DNA of 64,000 bases from Brachycybe producta. Lineage: Eukaryota; Arthropoda; Diplopoda; Playtdesmida; Andrognathidae. The stretch is from assembly GCA_036925085.1 (NCBI GenBank), contig JAUPFP010000001.1, forward strand, positions 10,977,754-11,041,753, read 5' to 3'. The notes beneath the pieces are model-generated. The model saw only the letters and a program-made list of their open reading frames with translations. It was not told where the DNA came from and did not search any database. The translations under genes and the position numbers were made by a program. Shown piece by piece: positions 49,601 through 55,376 of the stretch. Numbering within the stretch: the stretch's first letter is position 1; the number at the start of each line of letters is the position of its first letter.

Positions 49601-51379
49601 TATCTTTTAAAAAAATTCATATTAGTGGTCCGCGGGACTTAAAATTTTGAATTTAGTGGTCCGTGAGGTCCTGCCCTAGTTGAAACCATAATTTAACCAC
49701 GTTGCTTTAAAGTAGATTATTTTTTTTAACTAGTTTACCTATTTTTTTTTTTTGTTAAAAAAATAAAAACTTCAAGTATTTGCTTGTAAAGTACTTAATA
49801 CTAATCTGCAATTTATTAAGCAGGGCCTGTTAGTATAAAATACGGCACAATACTGGTGGAATTATCATTTCAAAATTACGTAAATTCCTAAGAGGACATA
49901 ATTATAAAACAAATTTAATAAATTAAAATGAATTTATATCACCTCTTCTGCATTTTCTTAACTTAAAATGAAAATTCGAATTTGTCTATTGAACCTATTA
50001 CGCCAAAACACCAGTGGTGTAGTGAAGTAGAAAGGAGGGGGCAATTGCCCTGAGGCCTGGACGCCCGAATCGGGAAGGGAACCAGTGGCGGATCTAGGAT
50101 ATTGGGCGTTGCCCTCTTATAAAAGAAGAAGCCATTACAAAATTTTATTTTTATTTCAAAATGTGTTAATAAGTGACCTAAAAAGGCTTTTGACAATTAA
50201 GTAAAATTGAAATTCAAAACCAAAGGGCGCCAAAAAATGCTGTATAGGGCGCGAGAGGGCCCTGCCACACATTAAATCCGCCAAAGATGGGGGGGGGGGC
50301 TCTCAAATGCAGCACAAAACAGTAAAAAGAGTTGTTGGAAGTTAAAACCAATATGTGAAAGCCTATTAGTCATATAGTGTAATTTGACATTTGCTGATCC
50401 AGTGATCCTTGATCAACATGCAAAATATATGGTATAGAATAATTCTGGTCACCAGTCTTTGAATAGGACCCTTAAAAAAAGACGCACACTGCAGAGTGCA
50501 GTTCACCCCAACACTTTATTGAGATCAGGTGCTTATTTGACACCTTGCTCCAGGAGCCAAAACACTAACTACAACACTACAATAACTTGGAGTAGGCCTA
50601 CTAAATGATTATTAATGACCAAAACTTTCATGCAACTAAAAAAGCCTCCCTTTTTAAGAATTAAGTGAAATTACACAACTTTATACAAATTTCCTAAGCT
50701 TATGTAATTTGTGCATTTTAGGCCTTTTTAATTCAGATTAAACATTATTGCACATACAGTATATGGCATCATTGTGTACCTAAAGGGTGTTGGAACTGTC
50801 GTTATACCATTTCTTGCGTTTTATTTTCATTTATTATTTATTACTATTCTTTTTAAACTCACTTGTGATTTTAAGGAATTGTTAATAAATAATTTTTGTA
50901 CAAGTGTTCTAAGTGGTACATGTATTGCATAGTTAATTAAAGTAGTCAACGTACTACAAACAATGGTAGTATAGCTGGCTTCTAACCATTTTTGAAGTAC
51001 AGTAGTTAAAATTACCAATAAACTACTTCAAAAGTAATCTAACCTTAGACCAAAATGGTTAACGGTCTGCCCTGCATAACTGCTAACTATCTCCAATAAA
51101 CAGATTGTGTAGTAAACCCTAAGAGGCTGAGAAACAAGGGTTAAAATACAGTAGAAATCACATCTTTAATGTAAAAAAAAAACAGAAAAAATTTGAAACA
51201 AAAAAATATTAAATTACCAATTTAACAAGACGTTGTAAGTGTGTCACCTCAGTAGGTAGCAATTTGTTGTGGTGTTTTTCTGATTTCCGTGGTGGTAAGC
51301 TACAATCAGGAACTATCTGATCCTCTTCAAAAACATCCTTGTCAGGCTGAATTACAACGCACAACACAGTATCCATCAT
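22503..51379 (-). CDS. dar1: dar1/KLF5-like Kruppel-type transcription factor, whole gene (4 coding exons)
   Basis: Joining 51379-51218, 30402-29334, 24296-24237 and 22690-22503 gives 492 codons plus stop. All introns are GT-AG, and phases match at each junction (0, 1, 1). The C-terminus has three C2H2 fingers: C-x4-C-x12-H-x3-H twice, then C-x2-C-x12-H-x3-H. They are preceded by [12 protein letters not shown], which marks the KLF5 branch. Further KLF5 traits are [12 protein letters not shown] (residues 80-91), [12 protein letters not shown] (325-336), the PPxY motif TPPPPY (347-352) and two SUMO-type sites, IKME (229-232) and IKQE (252-255). Such proteins bind GC/CACCC boxes in the nucleus; in Drosophila the orthologue shapes dendrites. 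The orthology call rests on sequence features read by eye. Confidence 0.93.
22991..23408. mobile_element. MITE in dar1 intron 3 (CACTTTGTGGTGC family)
   Basis: Left end TTCACATGGACCACTTTG and right end CAAAGTGGTCCGTGTGAAG are inverted. Interior copies of ACCATTTTGTGGTG suggest one element inside another. The same ends recur at 25917/27567. No target duplication is clear. Confidence 0.6.
24237..24296 (-). CDS. dar1: dar1 exon 3 (finger 1, 60 nt)
   Basis: A 60-nt exon bounded by tttctctgcag and gtgagt. It encodes [19 protein letters not shown], the rest of zinc finger 1 and the linker. Both splice junctions split a glycine codon (phase 1), as the neighbouring exons require. The finger carries the KSSHLKAH helix typical of KLF proteins. 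Confidence 0.95.
24951..25233. promoter_or_regulatory. Cluster of four AGGTCA-type palindromes
   Basis: Inverted hexamer pairs occur at 24951-24973, 24985-25006, 25115-25133 and 25213-25233, for example GTAGGTCACCTAGTGACCTAC. AGGTCA/TGACCT pairs are nuclear-receptor half-sites. They lie in dar1 intron 2 and could form an enhancer, or could simply be a palindromic repeat. Function is inferred only. Confidence 0.45.
25354..25622. mobile_element. MITE with about 25-bp inverted repeats
   Basis: Left GGCGGTTCATATTAAACGGA and right TCCGTATAATGTGAATCGACC are inverted matches. The interior is rich in ACGTCA motifs and noncoding. It lies in dar1 intron 2. Confidence 0.6.
25802..25872 (+). repeat. 20-bp tandem repeat
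   Basis: Nearly four units of AAGTTTCACGAAGAATTTTA in a row, with the variant AACGTTTCACGAAG. Confidence 0.9.
26002..27546. mobile_element. Mutator-like MITE split by a LINE
   Basis: ACAAGCAATTAGAAATCGGG at the left and CAATTTCTAATTGTCTGT at the right match the ends of the intact copies at 41735 and 42012. TTCAGTTGGCTCCACCC and its inverted partner are also shared. The target duplication is decayed (CATAAAAGT against CATAAAGTA). Confidence 0.75.
26160..27480 (+). mobile_element. CR1/L2-like LINE, reverse transcriptase 3' half
   Basis: A 283-codon frame from about 26190 contains [14 protein letters not shown] (RT domain, first catalytic Asp), [20 protein letters not shown] and LFADDTIIY (YxDD-type box), then [16 protein letters not shown] and the C-terminal [11 protein letters not shown]. 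The frame shifts within a TATC microsatellite at about 27050 and resumes with RAIRQWNSL near 27220. The endonuclease is missing. The 3' UTR ends in TTCAAA repeats (about 27464-27478), and its last 120 bp recur at 47491. It is inserted in a MITE within dar1 intron 2 and opposes dar1 transcription. Confidence 0.9.
27888..28037. repeat. Long hairpin, about 65-bp arms
   Basis: AACCAAAGGGCGGCCACC and the GACCACTCAAAAGTGG segment recur inverted on the right, ending GGTGGCGGCCCTTTGGTT. The roughly 10-nt loop is AACATAA-like. It would form a strong hairpin in the intron RNA and is probably a foldback element. Confidence 0.8.
28160..28740. repeat. TTTGGCG satellite in inverted orientation around a CCTAA block
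   Basis: Units of about 16 bp (TTTGGCGTTTATTCAG and variants with TTGTTCAA) run on the minus strand to about 28257, then switch to the plus strand at CGCCAAATTTTTGGC. They continue to 28372 and resume after the CCTAA block, from 28583 to about 28725. The 95-codon open frame from 28585 is a by-product of the repeat. Confidence 0.92.
28436..28568 (+). repeat. Interstitial CCTAA (TTAGG-type) repeats
   Basis: About 130 bp of CCTAA units with CCAAA and CCAAT variants, flanked on both sides by the TTTGGCG satellite. Confidence 0.88.
28773..29190. mobile_element. Probable hAT-type MITE rich in GAATC motifs
   Basis: Left TAGGGACATTCGAATCCTCG and right GGATTCATCCCACGTCTA are inverted, with repeated ATTCGAATC/GATTCGA motifs inside both ends. 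The target duplication is unclear. Confidence 0.45.
29334..30402 (-). CDS. dar1: dar1 exon 2 (activation/regulatory region and start of finger 1)
   Basis: The acceptor is ttatttctatag before CAAAAC and the donor is CCTG before gtaagt. The exon encodes residues 55-411. It carries the serine-rich [12 protein letters not shown] motif, Asn-rich and Gln/Pro-rich low-complexity stretches, SUMO-type sites, a [10 protein letters not shown] phosphodegron-like motif, a PPxY motif and the first cysteine of finger 1 (residue 407). The frame would hit a TAG at once upstream of the acceptor, so splicing is required. Internal ATGs exist at residue 112 and later, but the conserved upstream residues argue against starting there. 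Confidence 0.92.
30403..31851. other. dar1 intron 1, unassigned
   Basis: Contains a GACTTTTCGGCGACA motif twice in direct orientation (30498, 30776), a poly(A) run near 30600 and a GAA-rich tract near 31240. No exon-like conserved frame was seen. Confidence 0.4.
31852..32250. mobile_element. hAT-type MITE, truncated copy
   Basis: Starts TAGGGCAGCGGTCGCCAACC and shares long blocks with 49222-49678, such as GAAAAATCTGGACAATATTT and GAGAGAGCTACATTTCGTTC. The right terminal repeat is missing. Confidence 0.75.
32685..34222 (+). mobile_element. RTE-clade LINE with intact RT frame, internally deleted
   Basis: The left end CCCGTGGGGGTAGTTGGTCC with the CCCCAGGTGGCGGATAGGGG block is the typical RTE 5' region. 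It joins directly to reverse transcriptase near 32980, so endonuclease and N-terminal RT are deleted. The element ends in ATGATGATGATGA. AAAAGATC flanks both sides and may be part of the target duplication. Confidence 0.88.
32982..34211 (+). CDS. RTE reverse transcriptase, C-terminal 409 codons
   Basis: One unbroken frame carries RT motifs in order: [37 protein letters not shown] (catalytic Asp), [24 protein letters not shown] (FADD catalytic box) and [11 protein letters not shown]. It continues into the RTE C-terminal region with [22 protein letters not shown] and [11 protein letters not shown]. The ATG at 32982 is internal to the original protein, so the enzyme lacks its endonuclease and cannot move on its own. 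The absence of frameshifts makes it the youngest-looking retroelement coding region here. Confidence 0.9.
   Translation: MKLWERVIEARLRGKTAIGGSQFGFMPGKSTMHPIFAVMQVIEKFRAAKKELHMVFIDLEKAYDRVPRTLLWEVLQKKGVGESYIDMVRDMYRDARTSVKTAWGFSDSFRVRIGVHQGSALSPYLFILVLDELLAGVRQKVPWCMLFADDIVLVGESKLELEIRLEETRNALESKGLKISRAKTEYMKFQWDGKEQLNEGIRLGDSLMQQVHDFKYLGSVLQDDGSLDLDITNRIKAGWHRWRQASGVLCDRKLPIKLKGKFYRTVVRPAMLYGSECWAIKKVHEDRMQVAEMRMLRFMSGVTRRDRIRNDFIRGRVGVTNIVEKMQENRLRWFGHVLRSGEDGLLRQAMNLDLGIKRGRGRPKQTWDVVVKRDMVACGVTGGLVQNRNEWRVRTSKADPAACGIRYRK
34223..35434. other. dar1 intron 1, unassigned
   Basis: TTGCAA and CTTGCA motifs recur at 34290-34600, suggesting another degraded repeat, but ends cannot be set. No coding signal. 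Confidence 0.35.
35437..35736. mobile_element. TACACACATGA MITE, copy 1
   Basis: Ends CCTTGTACACACATGAGTTAAATG and TCAGGTGTGTACTAGG are inverted, with TA on both sides. The interior is about 80% AT and noncoding, with CACAGGGCTCTGTA near the right end. Copies occur at 38292, 38615 and 40596. Confidence 0.85.
35740..38288. other. dar1 intron 1, unassigned
   Basis: AT-rich. Open frames around 36564, 37337 and 37859 show no family resemblance and no repeat ends were recognised. Confidence 0.35.
38292..38578 (-). mobile_element. TACACACATGA MITE, copy 2 (inverted)
   Basis: Same family in reverse, from CCTAGTACACACATGATAAT to ATGTGTGTACAAAG, TA-flanked. It is preceded by TAAACATCTATTTAGC, which recurs as TAAACATCTATTCAGC just after it. 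Confidence 0.85.
38615..38901 (+). mobile_element. TACACACATGA MITE, copy 3
   Basis: From CCTTGTACACACATGAG to AAGTGTGTACTAGG, TA-flanked and only 36 bp after copy 2 in the opposite orientation. The pair therefore forms a large imperfect palindrome. Confidence 0.85.
39413..39830. repeat. Dispersed repeat family, copy 2
   Basis: Shares AAAGAGAGATCATTACCTCC, GTTGTCACCTCACATTCCC and GAAATACATGTATT with 9170-9690. Some blocks are inverted relative to that copy. The rest of 38905-40590 has no recognisable feature. Confidence 0.5.
40596..40896 (+). mobile_element. TACACACATGA MITE, copy 4
   Basis: From CCTTGTACACACATGAG to ATGTGTGTACCAGA, TA-flanked, with the same interior including CACAGGGCTCTGTAGAAC. 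The following stretch to 41725 is unassigned AT-rich intron. Confidence 0.85.
41735..41939. mobile_element. Mutator-like MITE with 9-bp target duplication, copy 1
   Basis: ACAGGCAATTAGAAAACGGG and its inverted match frame a 205-bp near-palindrome containing GGCTCCGCCCTTTTTATGAC and its inverted form. TAATATTAT is duplicated exactly (41726-41734, 41940-41948). A 9-bp duplication is characteristic of Mutator-like elements. Confidence 0.92.
42012..42220. mobile_element. Mutator-like MITE with 9-bp target duplication, copy 2
   Basis: Same family, 209 bp, only 72 bp after copy 1. GACAAGTGG is duplicated exactly at 42003-42011 and 42221-42229, showing an independent insertion. Arms carry TTTGCTCCGCCCTTTTTA and its inverse. 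Confidence 0.93.
42230..45295. other. dar1 intron 1, unassigned
   Basis: AT-rich with poly(A) at about 43388-43405. The 174-codon frame at 43858-44382 has no recognisable domain and an erratic composition, so it is not called a gene. Confidence 0.35.
45304..46157. mobile_element. hAT-type element with exact 8-bp target duplication
   Basis: Ends CAGGGTGGC and GCCACCCTG are inverted, with repeated TGATTTAAATCA-type motifs inside. GTTCTATC is duplicated exactly at 45296-45303 and 46158-46165. The 854-bp interior is AT-rich and shows no intact transposase. It splits a LINE remnant. Confidence 0.94.
46166..46560 (-). pseudogene. LINE C-terminal remnant, minus strand
   Basis: The minus-strand frame reads [17 protein letters not shown], a stop, then [17 protein letters not shown]. 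This pattern corresponds to the C-terminal VQCRAARF and ELGWDSL segments of the LINE at 26160-27480. Upstream RT is not recognisable. The hAT element at 45304 is inserted at its downstream side. Confidence 0.65.
47491..47581 (+). mobile_element. 5'-truncated LINE tail (3' UTR only)
   Basis: TTTGACAATGCATTT, GCTGCATTCGGACTTTTGTC and GCTTGCAGAGTAATTTTTC match the 3' UTR of the LINE at 27365-27460. Only the last 90 bp or so were copied. Confidence 0.8.
47936..48257 (-). mobile_element. Helitron-like repeat family, copy B
   Basis: Starts CTGGTGGGGTAACCCGTCAT and carries a perfect hairpin CCCGTCATAAATGACGGG (47949-47966). It ends in GACCTGGCAAAATATAGTG. The layout equals copy A, with the hairpin 8 nt from a CYRG-type terminus on the minus strand. 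Noncoding. Confidence 0.6.
48260..49215. other. dar1 intron 1, unassigned
   Basis: Shares GGAAAAACC, AAAACAAAATAAA and GCCACCTTAA-type blocks with 21450-21720, indicating another old repeat family. A short TA tract lies near 49000. Confidence 0.4.
49222..49678. mobile_element. hAT-type MITE, fuller copy
   Basis: Starts TAGTTCAGCGGTCGCC and ends GGTCCTGCCCTA. GTGGTCCGCG motifs sit inside both ends. Long blocks match 31852-32250. No exact 8-bp duplication was found. Confidence 0.75.
50093..50283. mobile_element. Short hAT-type MITE
   Basis: Starts CAGTGGCGGATCTAG and ends TTAAATCCGCCA, an inverted match with the outermost bases lost on the right. Confidence 0.55.
50450..50565 (-). repeat. LTR 3' end with primer-binding-like site, minus strand
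   Basis: On the minus strand: CTCAATAAAGTGTTGGGG, GTGTGCGTCTTTTT, then ACTGGTGACCAG. AATAAA followed by TGGTGACC is a common LTR/primer-site arrangement in invertebrate retrotransposons. The 5' limit is unknown. Confidence 0.35.
51218..51379 (-). CDS. dar1: dar1 exon 1 (54 codons)
   Basis: Starts with tandem ATGs (51379 and 51376), with A at -3, and ends CTTGTTAAATTG before gtaatt. It encodes [15 protein letters not shown] and then [10 protein letters not shown]. The phase-0 donor joins exactly to exon 2, continuing into NELDEYL, and the KLF5 family has a comparable acidic segment before its conserved EYL stretch. Upstream is a CAC-repeat tract (about 51390-51412) that would be 5' UTR. The 20.8-kb gap to exon 2 makes this the least certain exon. 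A cDNA read spanning it would settle the point. Confidence 0.75.
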
Positions 51380-53300
51380 TTTCAGTAACCGCCGCCACCA
51401 CCACCACCACCACGGTCGACGACACCCGTGTTTTCAGTTTCACTGGTTAAAATAGAAACAAACACTAAAGTAACTAAAATTCACGTTACTCAGCTGAAGG
51501 TTAAATACGCGAATCAAAAAAAAAAAAAGAGAGAGAGAGAAAGAATTCAAATAAATATTCTTATATGGGACCGTCCCAAACACAGATTCACTTTTATAAC
51601 ATAAAACTAGTTCTCCCTCCCTAATATGTTAATTAATCCTTCAAAGTCCACCTTGGACACTGTCTTATGCTCTTAATCACAAGGAAATAATATCAAATCA
51701 ATAGTGACTGATATTCAGGCTCATTCTATCTTCTTTGAAACCAGCAAACTTCTGTTTACTTTATATGTGAAGTATGTATGTACAGTATGTATGTGACGTC
51801 ACGTAAGTTGACTTAACACCTTATTTGCCTAAAAATCCTCTCTTCTACCCCTAGTTTTTACTCATGAATGAAGCGTTTTGCGTTTTGTATCTTCTCGTGG
51901 CTCATGGCAACATTATTTTTTTTTCTTACTTCAAAAGAAAATACCTTTCATACTGGAACAGGTTTTTGTCTAATCACAGGTCTTGTTCTGTTTTCGCGCT
52001 CTTGGCGATTTCTCAGAAACTTCTTCACTATTACCAGTGCTACATTGGCCAATTCACATTTTGTACTTATGAATGAATGAATGGATGGATGGAGGGGAGA
52101 AAACAAGGCGATTTTTTAAGTTTATAATGTAGGCCTATACTCTCCCCTCCTTTTTCTTTAATAAGATTTTGCAATGTCTTTTTTTTTCTTCATCTTTTTC
52201 AGGTTGTTTGGCCTAAAGTTTTCTTCTGTATGAATGTGTTCAACCTACCCCCACCTTTCTCTTCTTTTTCCATTTCTCCTCTTTTATATCACCCCTATTT
52301 ATATTTTCTTTCAAGTTTGACCCTTTCTAAGCACGTGTGGTTTTCATATTCCTGTGGAAAAAAAAATTGAATTTGGCTTTTTCCATTCTCTTGAAAAATT
52401 TTCTTCTTCACGACAATGTGCGAAATCCATTTTCACAGTATTTTTGTTTTTCTCAATAAATCTCATCTCCAATAAAATAAAAAAGTTTCAGACATATCTG
52501 CACTTTTTGGATCTTGAGTTGCTCCAAAAGAGTAACAAGACATCCTGTAAGATGCCTGAGACAGAAGAGAAAACGTGTTTTTATGTGAGATCAAAATCCT
52601 TCTAGGTGACATTCCTCCCGAACCATATGCGATATTTTCATGCGGTTTTTGTATAATTTTGCACCAGGGGTTTACTCCCCACGGCTGTAAGTCCACCGAT
52701 CTCTGGTAAACATAAATTGTTCTCGTGCTGTTAGGCTTATTGGACTTTTATAGTCTTCCATAGCATGCATTGTTTTGAAGATGTTAGGCTCATTGGAGTT
52801 TGAAATAGTTTTGTCCTGCTATTTTACGAAGTGGTGCAATTGCAAGATTCGAGCAGTCCTTGAGGCTTTTCGTCGACCTAACAGCAACAATACAGTATAG
52901 TGTAGCTTTCGGTGCAATTAGGTAAGGTTTTGTTATGGAAGCAAAAAAGTTTACATAACATTTCTTTTAAATGCCCCACTTTTTATTTCTCTCCCCTCAT
53001 AAAAGTTGTTTTTAAGTGACGCACTAAAAACTATATCCCTTACCTTTTTGTGGTGTTTCTTGTGACACCGCCCACACATGTGTCCAGCATACACATGTGT
53101 GAGAAGTATCGCTTACCACACCACCTTGAGTTTAGCACCCCTGGTGCCCCCTCTGATTGCATAATTCTGGAAAATGGGTTCCAAATAAGGAGATATTTTG
53201 GGACCAGAGATCGCTATTGGTCAGTCCGACCTGTGGGCAACCCCTGGTCACTAGTGGCCCCTCCCAAGGGTCAAAATAATAAAACAGGCAAGTAGTATAG
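51380..53300. other. dar1: Upstream region of dar1 between its start codon and the Polinton
   Basis: Holds a CAC-repeat tract (51390-51412), a GA tract (51525-51545) and a perfect CRE (TGACGTCA, 51794-51801) about 420 bp before the start codon. The dar1 promoter or a 5' noncoding exon is expected here but cannot be placed. An ACACATGTGT motif occurs twice near 53085. Confidence 0.4.
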
Positions 53301-53305
53301 TAAAA

Positions 53306-53604
53306 CTCATTTCTGCGCCACTCTATGGAGATTAACATGGGGTTCATTTCTGCGCCACTTACACCTTTTAATGTGGTGTAGATCTGTGCTGCCGTATACA
53401 TTCAGTAGCTAGACCGTCAAGATTGAAGGGTGTAAAACCGTCAATGGCATAAAAATTTAGTTTATGAACATTGCTGGTTTTACACCTGAAGATCTTAATA
53501 GCCCAGCTATTGTATGTATGCAACATGAGAAGTATACCACATTGAAAGGTTTAAGTGACACAGAAACTTACACCATGTTAATCTTCAAAAGACACAAAAA
53601 TGAG
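53306..53604. repeat. Inverted repeat at the left edge of the Polinton
   Basis: CTCATTTCTGCGCCACTC and GAGATTAACATGG at the left recur inverted on the right side, CCATGTTAATCTTC and GACACAAAAATGAG, with arms of about 75 bp. It may be a separate MITE or part of the Polinton's complex terminus. Confidence 0.7.
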
Positions 53605-53661
53605 TTTTTTTTTTTTTAAATTAACTACAATTTTGATTACAAAAACAACATCATGAACCTA

Positions 53662-53669
53662 TATATAAA
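53662..53669 (+). promoter_or_regulatory. TATA box of the Bcl-2-like gene
   Basis: TATATAAA ends 33 bp before the ATG at 53703, which would leave a 5' UTR of only about 10 nt. Confidence 0.55.
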
Positions 53670-53702
53670 AGAAGATTGAAACACCAATATTGCTAACATT
53701 TG

Positions 53703-54197
53703 ATGAAAATGTTTCTAGATGATATGGTCTCAACAAAAATTATAGCCATTGATATATGGAAAATGGCTAGTTTTAAAATTGATTCACAGTACAACAAATC
53801 AAGATATTCAGAAATAATATATAATCATGCTGAGAAAGTTCATAGAAAACACATTCACTTATTTCACAATATTGTTCAGAAACTAAAACTTTATGAAAAT
53901 AATCATGAAGAAGTTTTATATCTCCTGTTGAAAGAATTATTTGACCAGAATGAAGTCACATGGGGCAGTATAATTGTTGCCTATGCATTGCTTATAGAAA
54001 TAGCCCATTGTGGATTTAGTCAACAAATGGCAGTGTGTATTGGAAATTTTTTATCTGTGTTCACGTCATCATGGATTAAGAAAAGAGGTGGCTGGTCATC
54101 ACTATGCAACTTACCAGAAAATCATTCAATGCACAGTACAATAAAGACATGGATTTGTATAATTATGATAACACAACTGCTCATATGGCTATGTTAG
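53703..54197 (+). CDS. Bcl-2-like apoptosis regulator encoded by the Polinton
   Basis: The first ATG after the TATA box opens 164 codons. Residues 83-100 hold a BH1-type motif, NEVTWGSIIVAYALLIE, with the family's xWGxI core. Residues 124-138 hold a BH2-type motif, WIKKRGGWSSL, with the Trp-Ile and Gly-Gly-Trp hallmarks. The C-terminus (146-163) is a hydrophobic anchor, TIKTWICIIMITQLLIWLC, as in Bcl-2 proteins bound to mitochondrial or ER membranes. Bcl-2 relatives block or trigger cell death, and virus-borne ones usually block it. The BH3 region is not obvious. The frame is intact although other genes of the element are broken. The family call rests on motifs read by eye. Confidence 0.8.
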   Translation: MKMFLDDMVSTKIIAIDIWKMASFKIDSQYNKSRYSEIIYNHAEKVHRKHIHLFHNIVQKLKLYENNHEEVLYLLLKELFDQNEVTWGSIIVAYALLIEIAHCGFSQQMAVCIGNFLSVFTSSWIKKRGGWSSLCNLPENHSMHSTIKTWICIIMITQLLIWLC

Positions 54198-54270
54198 GAC
54201 ACATCAAAAACAAGTTAAGACCTGCTATATCATGACACATGTGACAACTGACGTAGTGAATTTTATTGTA

Positions 54271-54278
54271 TATAAATA
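54271..54278 (+). promoter_or_regulatory. TATA box before exonuclease-like gene
   Basis: TATAAATA lies about 120 bp before the likely start at 54398, in the 200-bp gap after the Bcl-2-like gene. Confidence 0.4.
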
Positions 54279-54397
54279 AGAGTTGAATCGTCTTTTTCTC
54301 ACAATTTTAACTACTTTTTGGATGCACAAACTGATAAAGGTAATGAATACATAAATACACTTTAGATTCTTGGATGTTAATGTATATTCATTGCAGA

Positions 54398-54943
54398 ATG
54401 GATATTCTCAACAATATAACTACAATTATTGATTGTGATGGGTTTCGAATTGGTCAAAAATTTTACGTCAAAGAAATGGGATATTACACATTGACTGATC
54501 ATCAGCCATACAGTATTTTTGTCCGTGTACCTCACGATCCTGTTATGACATTGAAAGATCTTAAGACAATGCATTATGTTACAAAACATGTCCATGGTCT
54601 TCCTTATAAAAATGAAGTTGATGATCTTACAGAGAATGGTCTTGATGCATTGCTTATAAGTTTATACAGTATTGCATTAACAAGAAATCCTAGAGCTTTA
54701 TTTGCATACAAGGGTGGGGAAATTGAAAAACAACTACTATCCCGTTTAGATATTCCAAGTGTTAATCTTGAGAAACTTGGGCTAAATGCAAAATATGAAG
54801 ATCTGTTAGATTCATTTGGCATAATTACAACTGACTATTCTTGTTCACGTCATACTGAAAGAACTGATCATAAGGTACATTGTTCAAAAAATGAAGCTTT
54901 CGTGTTTGGACTGTGGGTTAAGAAACAGAAAAAAATAAAGTAA
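54398..54943 (+). CDS. Putative DEDD-type exonuclease-like protein
   Basis: About 181 codons if started at the third ATG, just before the conserved segment; ATGs at 54374 and 54380 would add up to 8 residues. The pattern TIIDCDGFRI near the N-terminus, VHGLPYKN mid-protein, LFAYKGGEIEKQLLSRL and a final CSRH...HCSKNEAF segment resembles the RNase H-fold exonuclease-like proteins common in Polintons. The first Asp pair could be metal-binding, and the Cys/His cluster may bind zinc or provide the last catalytic residue. Function is inferred. It is followed by a small unknown gene and the packaging ATPase. Confidence 0.55.
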   Translation: MDILNNITTIIDCDGFRIGQKFYVKEMGYYTLTDHQPYSIFVRVPHDPVMTLKDLKTMHYVTKHVHGLPYKNEVDDLTENGLDALLISLYSIALTRNPRALFAYKGGEIEKQLLSRLDIPSVNLEKLGLNAKYEDLLDSFGIITTDYSCSRHTERTDHKVHCSKNEAFVFGLWVKKQKKIK

Positions 54944-54978
54944 TATACAAACAAATTTTTTGATTAAATTTAAATAGA

Positions 54979-55335
54979 ATGTCTAAGCCAAAGGATTTTC
55001 CAGATATCAACGAAAGTGTAATCCATTACATGAAAATTGCGAAGACGGATTCAAAATGGACCATGTCATGTAATCAAAAGAATTACCAAGAAATGGATGA
55101 AGGATATGAAAGTCAACCCTTCACATATTCCACCATTGATGATGTTGATGGATATAAACAATCTGTTGATGTATTATTTAAATGCATTAATAATCTTTTT
55201 GTGCTCAAACATTGGATTGAAAAAAGAAAACCAACTAAGTCCACAGTTTTAGAAGGAATTATGTATCTTATTGCACATTGGAATGATTATGAATGGCGTA
55301 AATCGATTTATGATATTTGTATAAATATTGAATAA
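54979..55335 (+). CDS. Unknown Polinton protein, 118 aa
   Basis: A clean frame from ATG 54979, 35 bp after the preceding gene, ends at TAA 55335. It is moderately acidic, with Tyr- and Asp-rich patches (YSTIDDVDGYKQS) and helical C-terminal segments (VLEGIMYLIAHWNDYEW). No domain is recognised. Its position between exonuclease-like and ATPase genes suggests an accessory or assembly role, but nothing in the sequence shows that. Confidence 0.6.
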   Translation: MSKPKDFPDINESVIHYMKIAKTDSKWTMSCNQKNYQEMDEGYESQPFTYSTIDDVDGYKQSVDVLFKCINNLFVLKHWIEKRKPTKSTVLEGIMYLIAHWNDYEWRKSIYDICINIE

Positions 55336-55376
55336 ATATCCATTTTTCTTTATTTTTGTATTGTGACTGAAAGAGT

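Noticed and set aside
51390..51412. CAC repeat as a His- or Trp-repeat coding tract before dar1
   Set aside because: Lies upstream of the tandem ATGs; best read as 5' UTR.
54604..54822. Minus-strand frame in the exonuclease-like gene
   Set aside because: Shadow of the plus-strand gene with no own signals.
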